Position numbers and translations under genes: made by a program
Notes under the pieces: model-generated
The model's input: only the letters and a program-made list of their open reading frames with translations
What the model was told of the DNA's origin: nothing
Databases searched by the model: none
In this document: positions 11,505-22,143 of the stretch, piece by piece
How the letters are laid out: every line of letters begins with the position of its first letter
How positions within the stretch are numbered: position 1 is the stretch's first letter
Assembly (NCBI GenBank): GCA_025716855.1
Contig: JAIXMQ010000026.1
Coordinates: 248,001-312,000 of the forward strand
Length of the DNA stretch: 64,000 bases
Source: Pilaira anomala
Taxonomy: Eukaryota > Mucoromycota > Mucoromycetes > Mucorales > Mucoraceae
Direction: 5' to 3'

Positions 11505-12147
11505 TTGTTACACCAAAAACCAATATTTAATATAAGTACAGCCTGTAAAAAACCAGAAAAACACGTGATAAACACGTGATTATTAGTTCCGGCCAGCCAT
11601 AATTCGCTGATGATTTTCTAGCTTGTCAATTTTTTATATAAAAGAAAACCAATGGTACCTATTTTTCTAACATGTATCAATAAAAAATTAATACATCTCA
11701 TGATTAAAGTGTTGTTTATTTTTAAGAGTTAAAGAAAAAGTAAAATAAAAAAGAAGACGAAAAAAAAAAATATGAAATGGTCATTAATTTTTATGCGTAA
11801 GTCAAACACGCCCAGGAATTTTTCTTTTTTTGCATAAATTACTTGTTTCAAATCCAGAGAAACTTTATTTTAGACCAGTACCAAACTTGGTGTTCTTTTA
11901 AAATAAGGCGTGTGAAATAAAAAAGTAACTTAAACGTATAGCCTGTAGAGAGAAAAGATTACGCTAAAATTTTATGAATATCATGGTTAAAGGTTATTCC
12001 AATGGGTGAAATAAGTTTAAAGTTAACTTTTATTTATTTTGTACAATTTAAAAAAAAATTCAGGAAAAACAGAATAAAAGATACCGAGAAAAAGAAAAGG
12101 TCTATGATATCTCAATTCATAAAATGGGGGGGGGGGGGATATACAAT
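11505..12147. promoter_or_regulatory. Intergenic region with doubled E-box upstream of tRNA-Lys
   Basis: 643 bases. At 11562-11580 two CACGTG E-boxes lie in direct repeat (CACGTGATAAACACGTGAT), followed by TTCCGGCC at about 11588. The same combination occurs upstream of tRNA-Leu at 37.8 kb. The right end holds a 13-G run at 12126-12138, immediately 3' of the enoyl-CoA hydratase stop. No gene seen. Regulatory meaning is inferred from the recurrence only. Confidence 0.45.
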
Positions 12148-13486
12148 TTATTTGTTGGTGAAAGTGGCAGCTCTCTTTTCAGCGAAAGCGTTCATACCTT
12201 CCTTTTGATCAGCCTAATAAGTAAAAAAAAAGAAAAAAAAAAGCAAAATTGAGTATACAAACATAAAAATAATATAAGAATAAACTTACAGTTCCAAAGA
12301 GAGTTTGGAAGAAGATACGTTCCCAACGGAGACCAGCAGAAAGAGAGACCTCGAAAGCTAAAGAAAAAAAAAACAAATCAGGGTCTATTTTTTTTCCCAC
12401 GCTATGATAAAAAAAAAAGGTACTTACATTTGTTGACGGCTTCCTTACCCATTTGAACAGAAGGTTGACTCATATTAGCAATAATGCTAGCAGTCTTGAG
12501 AGTTTCATCAACAAGATCATCAACAGGAACAACCTTACTGACAAGACCCAAGTTAAGGGCTTCATTTGCGTTCAAGTTGACACTACCAGTCAAGATCATT
12601 TCCATAGCCTTAGACTTACCAACTGCCTTAACAAGACGTTGAGTACCACCAGCGCCGGGAATAACACCTAATTTGATTTCAGGTTGACCAAAGACAGCCT
12701 TATCACCAGCATAAATGATCTAATAAAGGAACGTGTAAGTATACGAGTTATATTCTTTCTTTTTTTTTTTGCAATTATAAAAGAAAAATTTACATCACAC
12801 ATCATGGCTAATTCACAACCACCACCAAGCTAAATTTTTAAAAACGATAAAAATTAAAATACAGTTCAATATAAAAAAAAAAAACGCGATAAAAAAAAAA
12901 ACTTACAGCGTAACCATTGACAGCAGCAAGAATAGGCTTCTTGATTTCAGTCATCTCGGCCCAGTGACCCAAGAAGTTGTTCTTGTAAGTATCAATGAAA
13001 GTATTATCCTTCATTTCCTTAATATCAGCACCAGCTACATAACAGAATAAAAAAAATCAATAAAAAATTTACGCGAAATGAGTTATATTTTTTTTTTCTT
13101 CTTCTTACCAGCAAAAGCCTTCTTGGAACCAGTAATAACAACAGCACCAATGTTATCGTTACCATCATAAGATCTGAGGGCATCATTGAGCTCAGTGAAG
13201 AGGTCACTGCATAAAGCGTTCAATGCCTTGGGACGGTTCAAGGTGATCAAACCAACCTTACCCTTAGTCTCGGTCAAGATATGGGTATATGACTTATCTT
13301 CGGTAGCAGTAACAGCTTCTATATATTTCGCGTTTTTTTTTTTTTATTATTAGTAACTTTAAAATAATAACTAAACAATAGCAAACACTTACGACTTTGG
13401 ATATAAGAAGTAGAGAAAGCTCTAGCAGCAACCTTGGTAGAGGTCAAAGGTCTAATAAAAGCGGGGCTAATCAAAGTTCTGAGCAT
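12148..13486 (-). CDS. ECHS1: Mitochondrial enoyl-CoA hydratase (crotonase family)
   Basis: Seven exons: 13486-13393, 13318-13109, 13034-12907, 12829-12794, 12719-12428, 12357-12290 and 12213-12148, giving 297 aa (mammalian ECHS1 is 290). The N-terminus [20 protein letters not shown] is rich in Arg/Ser/Thr without acidic residues, as expected of a mitochondrial presequence. Crotonase signatures follow in order: [14 protein letters not shown], the oxyanion-hole block [11 protein letters not shown] (split by an intron), [12 protein letters not shown] with the first catalytic Glu, and [19 protein letters not shown] with the second. The C-terminus ends [17 protein letters not shown]. It hydrates short-chain trans-2-enoyl-CoA to 3-hydroxyacyl-CoA in beta-oxidation and branched amino-acid breakdown. 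All introns are GT-AG and 60-110 nt. Exon 4 is only 36 nt. Confidence 0.95.
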
Positions 13487-13893
13487 ATTAAAATATCGAT
13501 AATAAGAATAAAGAAGAAAAAGAAAAAATTGAAAAAAAAAGTAAATGTGGGGTTTAAGTCAACGGAACTTGGATTAAATTTTAGTCATCACATTGTGCGA
13601 CAGTGTTTTTTATTGTTTATTTCATAAAAGTAAATAAAAAGTGAAGACAACATTCTCTCTCTCTTTTTTTTTTATATTAAAACCCTTTAAATTATAAAAA
13701 TATTTAGAGCCTATTAAAACTTCAAAAAATGTAAATAGTAACATAAAAAAAGTGTGTCGTTTATTCATCAGTGTATGTGTTGCCTTCTACATAAATTTCC
13801 CACGGTTATTTTCAATCTATTATTTTGATATTATCAACATGTATATATGTGACTTGTGAGTAAAAGGAGAGTGAGGTAGAAAGAGAGGCGAAT
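13487..13893. other. AT-rich intergenic stretch
   Basis: 407 bases between the enoyl-CoA hydratase start and the stop of the MCUR1-like gene. No gene seen; promoter of the hydratase is expected here. Confidence 0.6.
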
Positions 13894-14732
13894 CTAACTA
13901 AAAAAATGGATATAACCTATACAATCACATATTCAATATACAAGAACTTCCATTTGATATAAAAAATAACTTTACCTAAAACTAGAGTACCAGCACCTGT
14001 AATAGTTCCAATCATGTACTGTAAAATTTGAAATTTAATACCTTCCATTTGTCTTTGCAGTGCCTGAATTTCATTTTCAATTTTATCATCAGTTTGCTTT
14101 AACCGATTATGTTGTTCAATTGTCTCATCACGAATACGTCCTTTATCTAAATTCAAATCTAATCGAACGCCTGCTTGACTTCTAACTAATTCCTCACGTA
14201 AACTCTTTTTTAATTTCTCGATTTCTACCTTTAACCTTTCGTTAGCTGACTTAACTTCTTCTACCTCTCTTCTTTCCATAATTTGAATATCGTTTTTAAG
14301 TTTTGTAAAATCTTCTCTATAACGCGTTGTTGTCTACTCTTTTTTTGTTATTATCTTTGGTTACCGTTGCTTCTTTTCTCCCCCTTTTTACATACCTGTT
14401 CCTGATCTGCTTTACTCACTAGATCATTTGTGACATTAATCGTACTATAGTTGACATTAGTTTATAGTAGTATAAATATGCCTTTTTTTTTTTTTTTTTT
14501 TTTTTTACCTTTCATCAACAACATCGTCCAATGCATGAATCACTGTCCTTGCTTGTCCAGCTGTGAACCCTTCCTTTTCAAGCATTCGTGCAAACCGTTC
14601 TGCATCAAAATACGGCATATATATTCTCTGTCCTTTAGTAGGTGCTGCTCTTGTTCTTAACCATCGTGTAGCAGTTGGTATATTATATGCTCGTTGACAT
14701 TGTTTGCTAATAGATGAGTGTAAAGTGTTCAT
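13894..14732 (-). CDS. MCUR1/CCDC90 (Fmp32)-family mitochondrial coiled-coil protein
   Basis: Four exons: 14732-14509, 14444-14396, 14333-13976 and 13916-13894, giving 217 aa. The protein has a mitochondrial-type N-terminus (many Arg, no acidic residues early) and the block YFDAERFARMLEKEGFT then AGQARTVIHALDDV, typical of the DUF1640/CCDC90 family. STINVTNDLVSKADQEQ comes next across the introns, then a long coiled coil (residues ~90-190) and a C-terminal membrane helix (GTITGAGTLVLGYIHFF). Known relatives are yeast Fmp32 and human MCUR1/CCDC90B, inner-membrane proteins linked to cytochrome oxidase assembly, proline metabolism or the calcium uniporter. The last exon encodes only eight residues; reading through its intron instead gives a longer tail lacking the expected end, so I prefer the spliced form. 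Confidence 0.88.
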
Positions 14733-15320
14733 ATTTTTTTAAAAAAAGAAATGAAGAAAGGGTATTTGAATATTTTTATTGAATATTTTTGAGGGCTTAT
14801 TATTTATCCGGTCACAGTGGTTTAATAGTTTTCTCAAACACACACATAAGTTTGTCATATCGTTTCGATTCATTACTTTTATGTAATATGGACTGAAGAG
14901 GTATCTTCTTCCTGAAGCATGATATGAAAGGGGCTTTTTTCAAATCAATAAGCTAAATTCGAACGGTATACTTTGAACCCATTCAGTCAGTATTATGTTT
15001 TATTTCGAATAAACACAACAAATGCTTACAATCTAATATAAAAAAAAATGAGAGTCATTGAACACCGTTCTCCCATTTTTTCTCGTATTAGGAAACCCAG
15101 GTGGGCGATGTCATGTATGCATATATAATAAATATATTTCATAAAAGAGATAAGTATCCCATTGAGAGTAGACGCACCATAAAACAAAAATAAACAAAGA
15201 GAATTCTAGATATACGGTAGTAATTTTATTTATAAATAACGATCAAAAAAAAAAAAACTACTGGTAATTATGTAACAATAAAAATAAAATGAATGTTTCA
15301 TAAGTGAAACTTTTAAAAAG
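14733..15320. other. AT-rich intergenic stretch
   Basis: 588 bases upstream of the MCUR1-like gene and downstream of the first small secreted protein gene. I see no gene, RNA or repeat. Confidence 0.55.
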
Positions 15321-15572
15321 TTATTTATTAAAAGTAATAGAGTACAATTGTTTATATTGTTCAACACCATTCTCGTTGTTGTGGGTACAATAAACCATCG
15401 CAGAGATATTTTTGCATCCTATTGTACCATCACTTCCTATGATAATAGCTTCCTCGCAAGTTTCGAAGTCATTAACACAACATTTAGCTGTTTCTCCTGG
15501 AGGACACTCCAATGCAGCATTGGTGACCGAAATAAGCACCAACATCAAAATACAACAGAAGGACTTTTTCAT
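15321..15572 (-). CDS. Small secreted cysteine-rich protein 1
   Basis: 83 aa from ATG 15572. A signal peptide (MKKSFCCILMLVLISVTNA) is followed by a mature part with six Cys in the order C-x7-CC-x6-C-x13-C-x8-C (CPPGETAKCC at its start) and a tail with the HNNENG motif. It has no transmembrane segment. The pattern is shared with its three neighbours, so this is a tandem family. The spacing is not that of hydrophobins (eight Cys, two CC pairs) or CFEM proteins. The function is not recognised; a secreted, disulfide-stabilised role is inferred. A TATA-like TTTATAAAC sits ~30 bp upstream on the coding strand. Confidence 0.75.
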   Translation of the reverse strand: MKKSFCCILMLVLISVTNAALECPPGETAKCCVNDFETCEEAIIIGSDGTIGCKNISAMVYCTHNNENGVEQYKQLYSITFNK

Positions 15573-16442
15573 TCTTGAATTTAATTTTTTAAAAAAAAAA
15601 GTTTATAAATGAAAAAGTAAGTGATAAACAAAAATCTGTTTTATAGCTTTTTTTTTATTGTCCCACAACTACGCAAAGACCAAGTAAAACGCTCTCCTAA
15701 GATATACATATAGGACAATCAAAAAGTTTTTTTTTAACAAAAAAAAAAATGCCGCTTATATAAAAGGCGCAATATAATGATATACTGAATCAATTTTTAT
15801 CTGTTTGTACTGCTTTGTGTGTCTAATATAAATAATGGATTGAGAAGAAGAAAGAAAATAAAAAACAATTTAATATAAATTACATATTGCATAAATTTCT
15901 ATATCTGCACCTTTAATTCTGGGCTTTCCATAAAAAAACTACTTTTTAGGATTTGTTCCCGGTCTTTTATCTCGCATGAATGAACTGAAGGCACAATAAA
16001 ATTTAAATTTTATATGTTTTTTTTTTTAGTTATTGACAATTTCTACTTGTTATTGAGGTTCTTTCTTTGGAAACAGCCAAAATGAAACCAAACATAAATT
16101 AGAAATGATAAAAAAAAACTGCTGAGGTAAGCTCTGTTCCGACTTTGTGTATGTCGAGAATTCTAAGCCAGTATAAACTTACAACTATTGTCTGCCTCTT
16201 TTAACATTCCTCTTAGCGATGAAAGGCTATGATAAAGAAAAAAATGATTAAAAGAGGATTTTTATGAATGCATAAGCTCCTTTTAAGATCGCTGCTGTAC
16301 TAAATTTATTAGGCTTTATATTTCATCTCAGGTTATAAAATTCATCAGGAACAAAAAACAAAAACTTCTCTTTAACAAATTAAAAAAAAAAAGAAAAAGA
16401 AAGAAAGAATGCGCTGTAAGTGAAGTATTAAATAAAAATAGC
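15573..16442. repeat. Intergenic stretch; left half of a duplicated block
   Basis: 870 bases. The part upstream of secreted protein 1 (to ~15960) resembles the part upstream of secreted protein 2 (16699-17140). Shared landmarks include a GTTTATA box followed by a AAAAAG-TAAG-GATTAA-like block, then ATCTGTNTGTACTG (15798 and 16957) and a GAAAATAAAAAA...CAATTT run (15850 and 17039). The duplication therefore covered gene plus promoter, roughly 650-700 bp. Confidence 0.5.
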
Positions 16443-16698
16443 TTATTCAGGATAGGCAACTATATTATTAGGATCCAATGGTGTATATACGTCAATACCA
16501 TTCTCATTGTGGCGACAATAAGGATTCATAAAACCCACTTGATAACACCCATATCTTTGGTAACTTTCCTGACAATGTTTTACTTCATCATCACAACATC
16601 TAAGTATATGTCCTTGAGGACAGGATGGAAAGAAAACCAACGCATTGATGACTGAAATAAGCGCCGACAACAAAAGACAGCAGAAGACCTTCTTTCAT
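16443..16698 (-). pseudogene. Small secreted cysteine-rich protein 2, frameshifted signal peptide
   Basis: The mature frame (about 16673-16443) reads CPQGHILRCCDDEVKHC and ends HNENGIDVYTPLDP, with the family spacing C-x7-CC-x6-C-x8-C-x9-C. The ATG aligned with that of protein 1 (16698) lies in another frame: aligned to the paralogue, there is one extra base in the second to sixth codons, so that frame reads MKEGLLLSF and loses the Cys-rich part. The mature frame has no ATG before its near-end GFMNP. Either the gene is dead, or the reference carries a one-base error, or a non-AUG codon (TTG) is used. The promoter is duplicated along with it. Confidence 0.65.
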
Positions 16699-17290
16699 TC
16701 TTGAATTTAATAATTTAAAAAGTTTATATATAAAGAAAAAGGTAAGCGATTAAGAAAATCACTTTTATAACTTTTTTTTTCTTTGACTGTTGAGAACGGC
16801 TTTAAACATGCTTGGCCGATCTTTCAAAGAGAACATAAAGCGCTCTTAAAAGATAATAAAAAAAAAAATTAATTTTTGTGGTAACCCTTATAAAGTTGCT
16901 ACTTGTATACAGAATGTATATGATATAGAGTGATTATAATATACTAAATCATTTATCTGTCTGTACTGGTTGCACACATCTATTTTGCATATGTGTGTGC
17001 ATAAATATATTAAAATAATACATTTTCAAAGGAATAAAGAAAATAAAAAAAAAAAACAATTTGAGCTTTTAATTACACTGTATAGATTTTTGTATTTGCG
17101 TCTTTGATTTGGACTCTGCAAAAACAACTCTTTAAATGATGCTATTATAAATTTATTATGAGTCTTTAAGAAGTATAGGAAAGTCTGATACGCCTATTTG
17201 ACACTTTAACAATCCAAAGAAAGCTTACTTTCTTCATTATTATCTTGTATAAGAAAAAATATAAATTTTATTTATTTTAAAATTTAGTTA
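16699..17290. repeat. Intergenic stretch; right half of the duplicated block
   Basis: 592 bases, largely the upstream duplicate described at 15.6-16.0 kb, then AT-rich sequence to the stop of the next secreted-protein gene. No further gene seen. Confidence 0.45.
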
Positions 17291-17494
17291 TTAGTGTAAT
17301 TTTTTGCTGCATTTTGTACCAAATAGGTCACAACAGTATAAGGATGAACAGTCGTCATTACTATCTTGACAGACCCTCACTTGGCCACCATAACTAAAAG
17401 TGCAGCATAAAGTTACTTCTCCTCTTGGACATGATCTTGCGCAATGTGATAATGAAACAAACATCAATGCCAAAATAAAATAGTATGCCTTCAT
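17291..17494 (-). CDS. Small secreted cysteine-rich protein 3
   Basis: 67 aa from ATG 17494, chosen because the signal peptide MKAYYFILALMFVSLSHC begins there; the frame is open further upstream but only as low-complexity sequence. The mature part starts SCPRGEVTLCC and keeps C-x7-CC, then diverges: C-x10 to the next Cys, a second CC pair (SSLYCCDLFGTKC) and eight Cys in the mature chain. The CC...CC arrangement superficially resembles hydrophobins, but the spacing is too short and the protein is not hydrophobic. It is a divergent member of the local family with unknown function. Confidence 0.7.
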   Translation of the reverse strand: MKAYYFILALMFVSLSHCARSCPRGEVTLCCTFSYGGQVRVCQDSNDDCSSLYCCDLFGTKCSKKLH

Positions 17495-18205
17495 TGTACA
17501 AAAGTTTTTTTTTGTTTTGTTTTGTCGAATAATTAAAAATATGAGTTTTGTTAGAAACAAGAAAGTGCCTGAATAGAAAAAAAGAAACTTTTATATATAT
17601 ACCACAAGAAGATATAACCCTAAATCATTCTTTATTTTTTGTTCTTTTCCACTAAAACTTATATGTTTATATTGTTAAAAAGATATTCCCCTAGCATAGT
17701 CGTAATATGTTTACTGACATTCTGTAACAGCCACATATGTCAAACTAAAAAAAAAAAAAAAAAAAAAAAAAAACTCCTTTTATTTTATTACTGAATCTCC
17801 TTCTCTTTCTTTCTTCAGAACCTCCTTTATTTTCTTTACAGAACAAAGGTAAAAAAAGAAACTAATAAAAAGGGGGTTTCATAGGTTCTGTTCTTGTCTT
17901 CTTATGTCTATGGTCTATTAAATGATTGGAATCAATAACCAAAAGAAGGTTTCGTCAGTAAGGTTATCATTCTGTTTCTTGCGATATACTGAGTAAAAGT
18001 GTCAGTATACAGTAGTTTTTTGGAACCATTTTTTCTTCTTTCATCTGTGGACATTTTGTTTTAGACTCTCTTATTCGTCTGACTAGTGCTCTATGATAGG
18101 ATGCATAGCTATATGGATTTTTGCCCTGAGATAAAATTTAATAAAGTGGAAGGGTTACAGTGAGGGCTGATGTCATATTATCTGATATCTATTTTTCAAA
18201 TTACT

Positions 18206-18269
<64 letters not shown>

Positions 18270-18362
18270 TATAGTGAATTCCCAATAATATGTGATTTAT
18301 TTAGATTTTAAAAATTAATTCTCTAATAGCAGGTATATACATTTTAAATGTGTGCCACTCCC
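17495..18362. repeat. Intergenic stretch with two long homopolymers
   Basis: 868 bases holding an A27 run (17747-17773) and a T55 run (18208-18262), otherwise AT-rich. No gene seen. Runs this long often reflect replication slippage and are not length-reliable in assemblies. Confidence 0.7.
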
Positions 18363-18632
18363 CTAATTTTGAGCCAAGGTAGCGGGAGTCTGTTCAGCTC
18401 TTATAAATTGAGCAACCGGTAGATCCATACTCATACAGTAATAAGCCAAGTAGGGTGGCTCGGTACAACCTAGACTATCAAGTGGAGGATGGTCCTGACA
18501 AATAGTTAACCGATCATCACAGCATCCAAGCAAGTACCTTGGGGGACAATAATAAACGGATTCAGTCATTGTTATTACTGCTGCACTTGTAACTGAGATA
18601 AAAAATAAAAGTATTGAAATAAAGGCCTTCAT
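18363..18632 (-). CDS. Small secreted cysteine-rich protein 4
   Basis: 89 aa from ATG 18632 (signal peptide MKAFISILLFFISVTSA). The mature chain reads YYCPPRYLLGCCDDRLTIC, with C-x7-CC-x6-C-x10-C-x9-C, the same frame of spacings as proteins 1 and 2. It has a DD pair after CC as in protein 2, and a longer, Thr/Ala tail. It is the most distal member of the four-gene array. No known domain is recognised. A TATATATAA box lies ~50 bp upstream on the coding strand. Confidence 0.72.
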   Translation of the reverse strand: MKAFISILLFFISVTSAAVITMTESVYYCPPRYLLGCCDDRLTICQDHPPLDSLGCTEPPYLAYYCMSMDLPVAQFIRAEQTPATLAQN

Positions 18633-20402
18633 ATTGTTTTTTTTTTTAAAAAAAATAAGAGGTAGTAAGTACATAAGAGTTTATATATAATGGTTTTTTT
18701 TTTTCATTGTTAATGAATTTATTTTTTTCTTTGTTTATTTCGTGTGACTGTACGTAGTAACCTGTCACTTGAACTTTAAATATTTTATAGCTTCATTTAG
18801 ATTGCTCGTTAATCACCAACACATTTCGTATTTAAGCCAGCGCTGGATAATACTTTGATTGCATATAAAAAACAAGTACAATTGTAAATCATGTACATGT
18901 GCCTTAATAAAATACGATAGCATTTTGATTGTTTTGAAACCCAAAAAGTAGAGTTTATTCTTATACATGTTTGCAGAACACAAAACTTAGTTCATTCCCC
19001 CTTTTTTTTTTATTTACCATAAAAAACTCACCTACGAACTAATCAAGCATAGCTACACTCCTTTTTTTTTTATTTATTAAATTATATAATATTCCCATAT
19101 TTTATTCCTAGTAACATTGTATTGGTTAGTTTAATGCAATTCTTTTTTCCAAACCCCCCCCCCCCGTTTCTTGAAATTTTCGACTATATTATTTAGATAG
19201 GCGGTAGAAAGAGTGACACCTGCAGCAGACAGAGAGAACGGATCACTGTACCCAGTTATCCCTCTAGTATCTTTTCTGCAATACGTAATTGATGGAAAGA
19301 TGGCCTTTACCCTTTAAAGTCAACAAATGCAAGCTACCAATATAAGCTTTCTTGTTTTCAATAACCAAGTAATTCACCAAGAGTTGAGAGCTCTAAAAGT
19401 AGCATTGTAAATGAACTCTTATAATAAAGTGAAACTTTTAATGCATGGAGCATCGTTTTTAAAGGTATACTTTACGAGTGTAAAATTCGTTTTTACTGCC
19501 GTATGCAAATTTAATAATAGCATCTTTTGAGGGCCTATTAATTAGACACTTGATTTTGCATTGTTGTGACCCAATGTGCTATACAGTTGATCTTACGAAA
19601 TCCAGATTCATGCCAACTATGAATAACTTTGAGTACTATAATAGGCCTGCATTTCAGAGCGTAAGAAAGTAGCTTTGCCAACCAGCAGCAGCAGAGGAGG
19701 AGTTGGTGGAGGAGTAATTATTTTTATAAGGGAAAGATATATGCGCATCATTTTTCTTCGTCCATTACCTTGCTCTCGCTGACGTTTTCCACGCCTCATC
19801 ACGAACGGTTTTAGACGAAATACGCTCTCTATGAAATACATGCAATCTGCACGAAAAAAGAGTATTTGCTATTGACAGTAAATTACTTATTCCTAACAAA
19901 GCTATTCGAGTTTTGATATGAGAGACTTACCACTGACAACACATGTATTATTTTATATAGATTTTAAACTTATTTCTTCAAACAATCTCTTGTCTGGTGG
20001 ATAAAGTACGTGGTAAAAGAAGAGATCAAGACAGTAAGCGGCAAGGGAGATTTATCTTGAAATAATTGAATAAATAAAACAAAGTGAAAGATAGAAAAAA
20101 AAAGGATTTATATAGTGACACTAAAAAAAAAAAGGATTTATATAGTGACATTAAAAAAAAAATCCTGTTTATATGTGCCGTGTAAAAAAAAAAATAACAA
20201 TCAAGTAAGTGGTTAGTAGAAATCCAGTAACAATCAGCCCTTAATCAGATACTGTAATATAAGACCTAGTTTTTAATTTTAGGATTAAAAATGTGGTGCG
20301 CAAAAAAATATGGTGCACCCCCCCTTTTTTTTTATAGTATTATTTTATTTGCAAATTAATGCAGTAAAAAAAAAAAAAAAAAATTAAGTGACTATACTAC
20401 AA
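18633..20402. other. 1.8-kb gene-poor stretch with short direct repeat
   Basis: AT-rich with C13 (19156-19168) and several A/T runs. An imperfect direct repeat with core AAGGATTTATATAGTGACA lies at about 20102-20125 and 20133-20155, and a partial third copy (AATCCTGTTTATATGTG) follows. A 74-codon minus-strand frame at 19841-19617 is low complexity and not supported. No gene seen. Confidence 0.55.
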
Positions 20403-21734
20403 CTACAGATCTTTTACTGCTGCTGGCTGTCCATGAATTCGTACACGATAGATGTCTGTATGTTCAGAAGATCCCCAATTCGAATGAACTCGTACCTGAA
20501 CGGCCTTAAACAAACTTTTCTCTTCATGATAAATCCTGAAAGTCTGTACAGTAGAATCATTATGAAAGATATCATACTCGACTATGCCCAAGGAAACCAA
20601 CTGACTAGGTCTCTTTGGATAATTTGAGATTCCAAGCAGCTCGATTGATCTTGGTGCATGTTCCATGCGGTGATGTAATAAGTTAGGTGAAGGGTATTCG
20701 ATTGAGATACCATCAATAAAGATCGGTTCACTCAAGACGATACCTAACGTACCTTGATTTCCATCCATTGACCAACAACGACCTACATCTATTTGAGACG
20801 AGATAGCCAGTTCAGGTGAATTGGATTCAGTTACTAAGCCAACAAAACGAAAGATAGATTGTTGCCAAGCAGGAGCATGATAATATGTAGCACTTGTGAG
20901 ACTATAGAGTATAGATGCATGCCGTGTTTTCAAAGCATAATCAGCTTCATCTAGAATATCTTGATGATACTTGTAAATAGCGGATTGAATTAAAGATTTA
21001 ATTTGTTCTGTATCCAAATCGTTTGGATTATCTACAGGTGGTAATGCAGCAGGTACTAAAGAATTCTTTTCATCTGCTGAAGAAGCTGGAGGAACTTGTT
21101 GTTGTTGTTGTTGTTCCTTTGTTGTTGTGCTGGTATCTAATTTTCGATTAATGAATTGTTGTAATAAGTTTAATTGAGTTTGTTTGTTCTGAAGTTCAGA
21201 CCAAACTTTTTCTTGATCGAGATCATGCACTTGTAAGTGATGATTGAATTCAGACTGTAGACGACTGACTTGTTGTTGAAGGTGGTTTCCGTCTCCTTCA
21301 AGTCTTGACCAGATTTGTTTGATTTGTTCCATAAGGTCTGGCCAGTTATTAATGGTGGGTATATGAGTCGTTGGAAATAAATGAAAGGATGATGTGTTTG
21401 GTATTTTGATAGGTATTGTTAGAGGTAATGAAGGAATTTGGTGTTGATTTGTAGGAGGAGGAGGAGAAGAATGATAATAGAGTTGATATGAAAAGATGGA
21501 TGCGATGCATAAAAGTATTGAAAAGAGAATGCCTATGGATTTATTTACATTTTCGTCTCCGGTAATAATTGCTGTAATCTGAAATAAAGGATTTATAAAC
21601 ACTTTTTTAATGAGTTCCTTTGGAATCAAGTAAGCTAATCCTGCAAAGGATTTGAGTATTTTCCACAGTACGATTATTTTTGAATCTTCTTGTACGTTTT
21701 CTTGTTGTTCTTGTTCAGTAGCAACTTGTTCCAT
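20403..21734 (-). CDS. Canonical SUN-domain inner nuclear membrane protein (LINC complex)
   Basis: Single exon, 443 aa from ATG 21734. N-terminal nucleoplasmic part with hydrophobic patches, a clear membrane span (SIGILFSILLCIASIFSYQLYY, about residues 66-87), a Pro-rich linker, a coiled coil (QIWSRLEGDGNHLQQQVSRL onward) with a poly-Gln stretch, and a C-terminal SUN domain. SUN landmarks are DEADYALKTRHASILYSLTS, CWSMDGNQGTLGIVLSEPI, HAPRSIELLGIS and the terminal YRVRIHGQPA. Sad1/UNC-84 proteins trimerise in the perinuclear space and bind KASH proteins, tethering chromatin and microtubule organising centres to the nuclear envelope. The layout matches fission yeast Sad1. The class is firm; partners are not visible here. 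Confidence 0.93.
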   Translation of the reverse strand: MEQVATEQEQQENVQEDSKIIVLWKILKSFAGLAYLIPKELIKKVFINPLFQITAIITGDENVNKSIGILFSILLCIASIFSYQLYYHSSPPPPTNQHQIPSLPLTIPIKIPNTSSFHLFPTTHIPTINNWPDLMEQIKQIWSRLEGDGNHLQQQVSRLQSEFNHHLQVHDLDQEKVWSELQNKQTQLNLLQQFINRKLDTSTTTKEQQQQQQVPPASSADEKNSLVPAALPPVDNPNDLDTEQIKSLIQSAIYKYHQDILDEADYALKTRHASILYSLTSATYYHAPAWQQSIFRFVGLVTESNSPELAISSQIDVGRCWSMDGNQGTLGIVLSEPIFIDGISIEYPSPNLLHHRMEHAPRSIELLGISNYPKRPSQLVSLGIVEYDIFHNDSTVQTFRIYHEEKSLFKAVQVRVHSNWGSSEHTDIYRVRIHGQPAAVKDL

Positions 21735-22143
21735 TATCAAGAGAAAGAAAGAGAAAAGAGAGAGAGAGAGAGAGAAAAAGAAAGAAGAGCCTGTTATGAC
21801 TGTTATTTCTTGCTATTTTCTTTATATATATATATATATCAAAGTTAGATGAACAATGGATTGTATAAATAAATCAAATGCACTCTTCTTTTTTAAATAT
21901 CCGCTTAACAAAAAAAAAAGGGGGGGGGACCCGAATACAATGCACAGTAACGTTAAAATATTGTTTAGGACGAACGATTCAATTGAAAAAAAAAACAATA
22001 TTACAGGCAAGTCATCCTTTGTATAACAATACAACGGATCGGGAGAGTTTTTTTTTTTTTTTCTTTTTTGATTTTGGTATTACAGGTACCGTAACAAAAC
22101 AAAATTGTTGTACCCATACACACATACAATTAAATAAAATTTC

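Noticed and set aside
17291..17494. Hydrophobin assignment for secreted protein 3
   Set aside because: It has CC pairs but spacing and hydrophobicity do not match class I or II hydrophobins.
19617..19841. 74-codon minus frame
   Set aside because: Low complexity (Arg/Lys then Pro/Leu from CAG/GGAGGA repeats), no neighbour or domain support.
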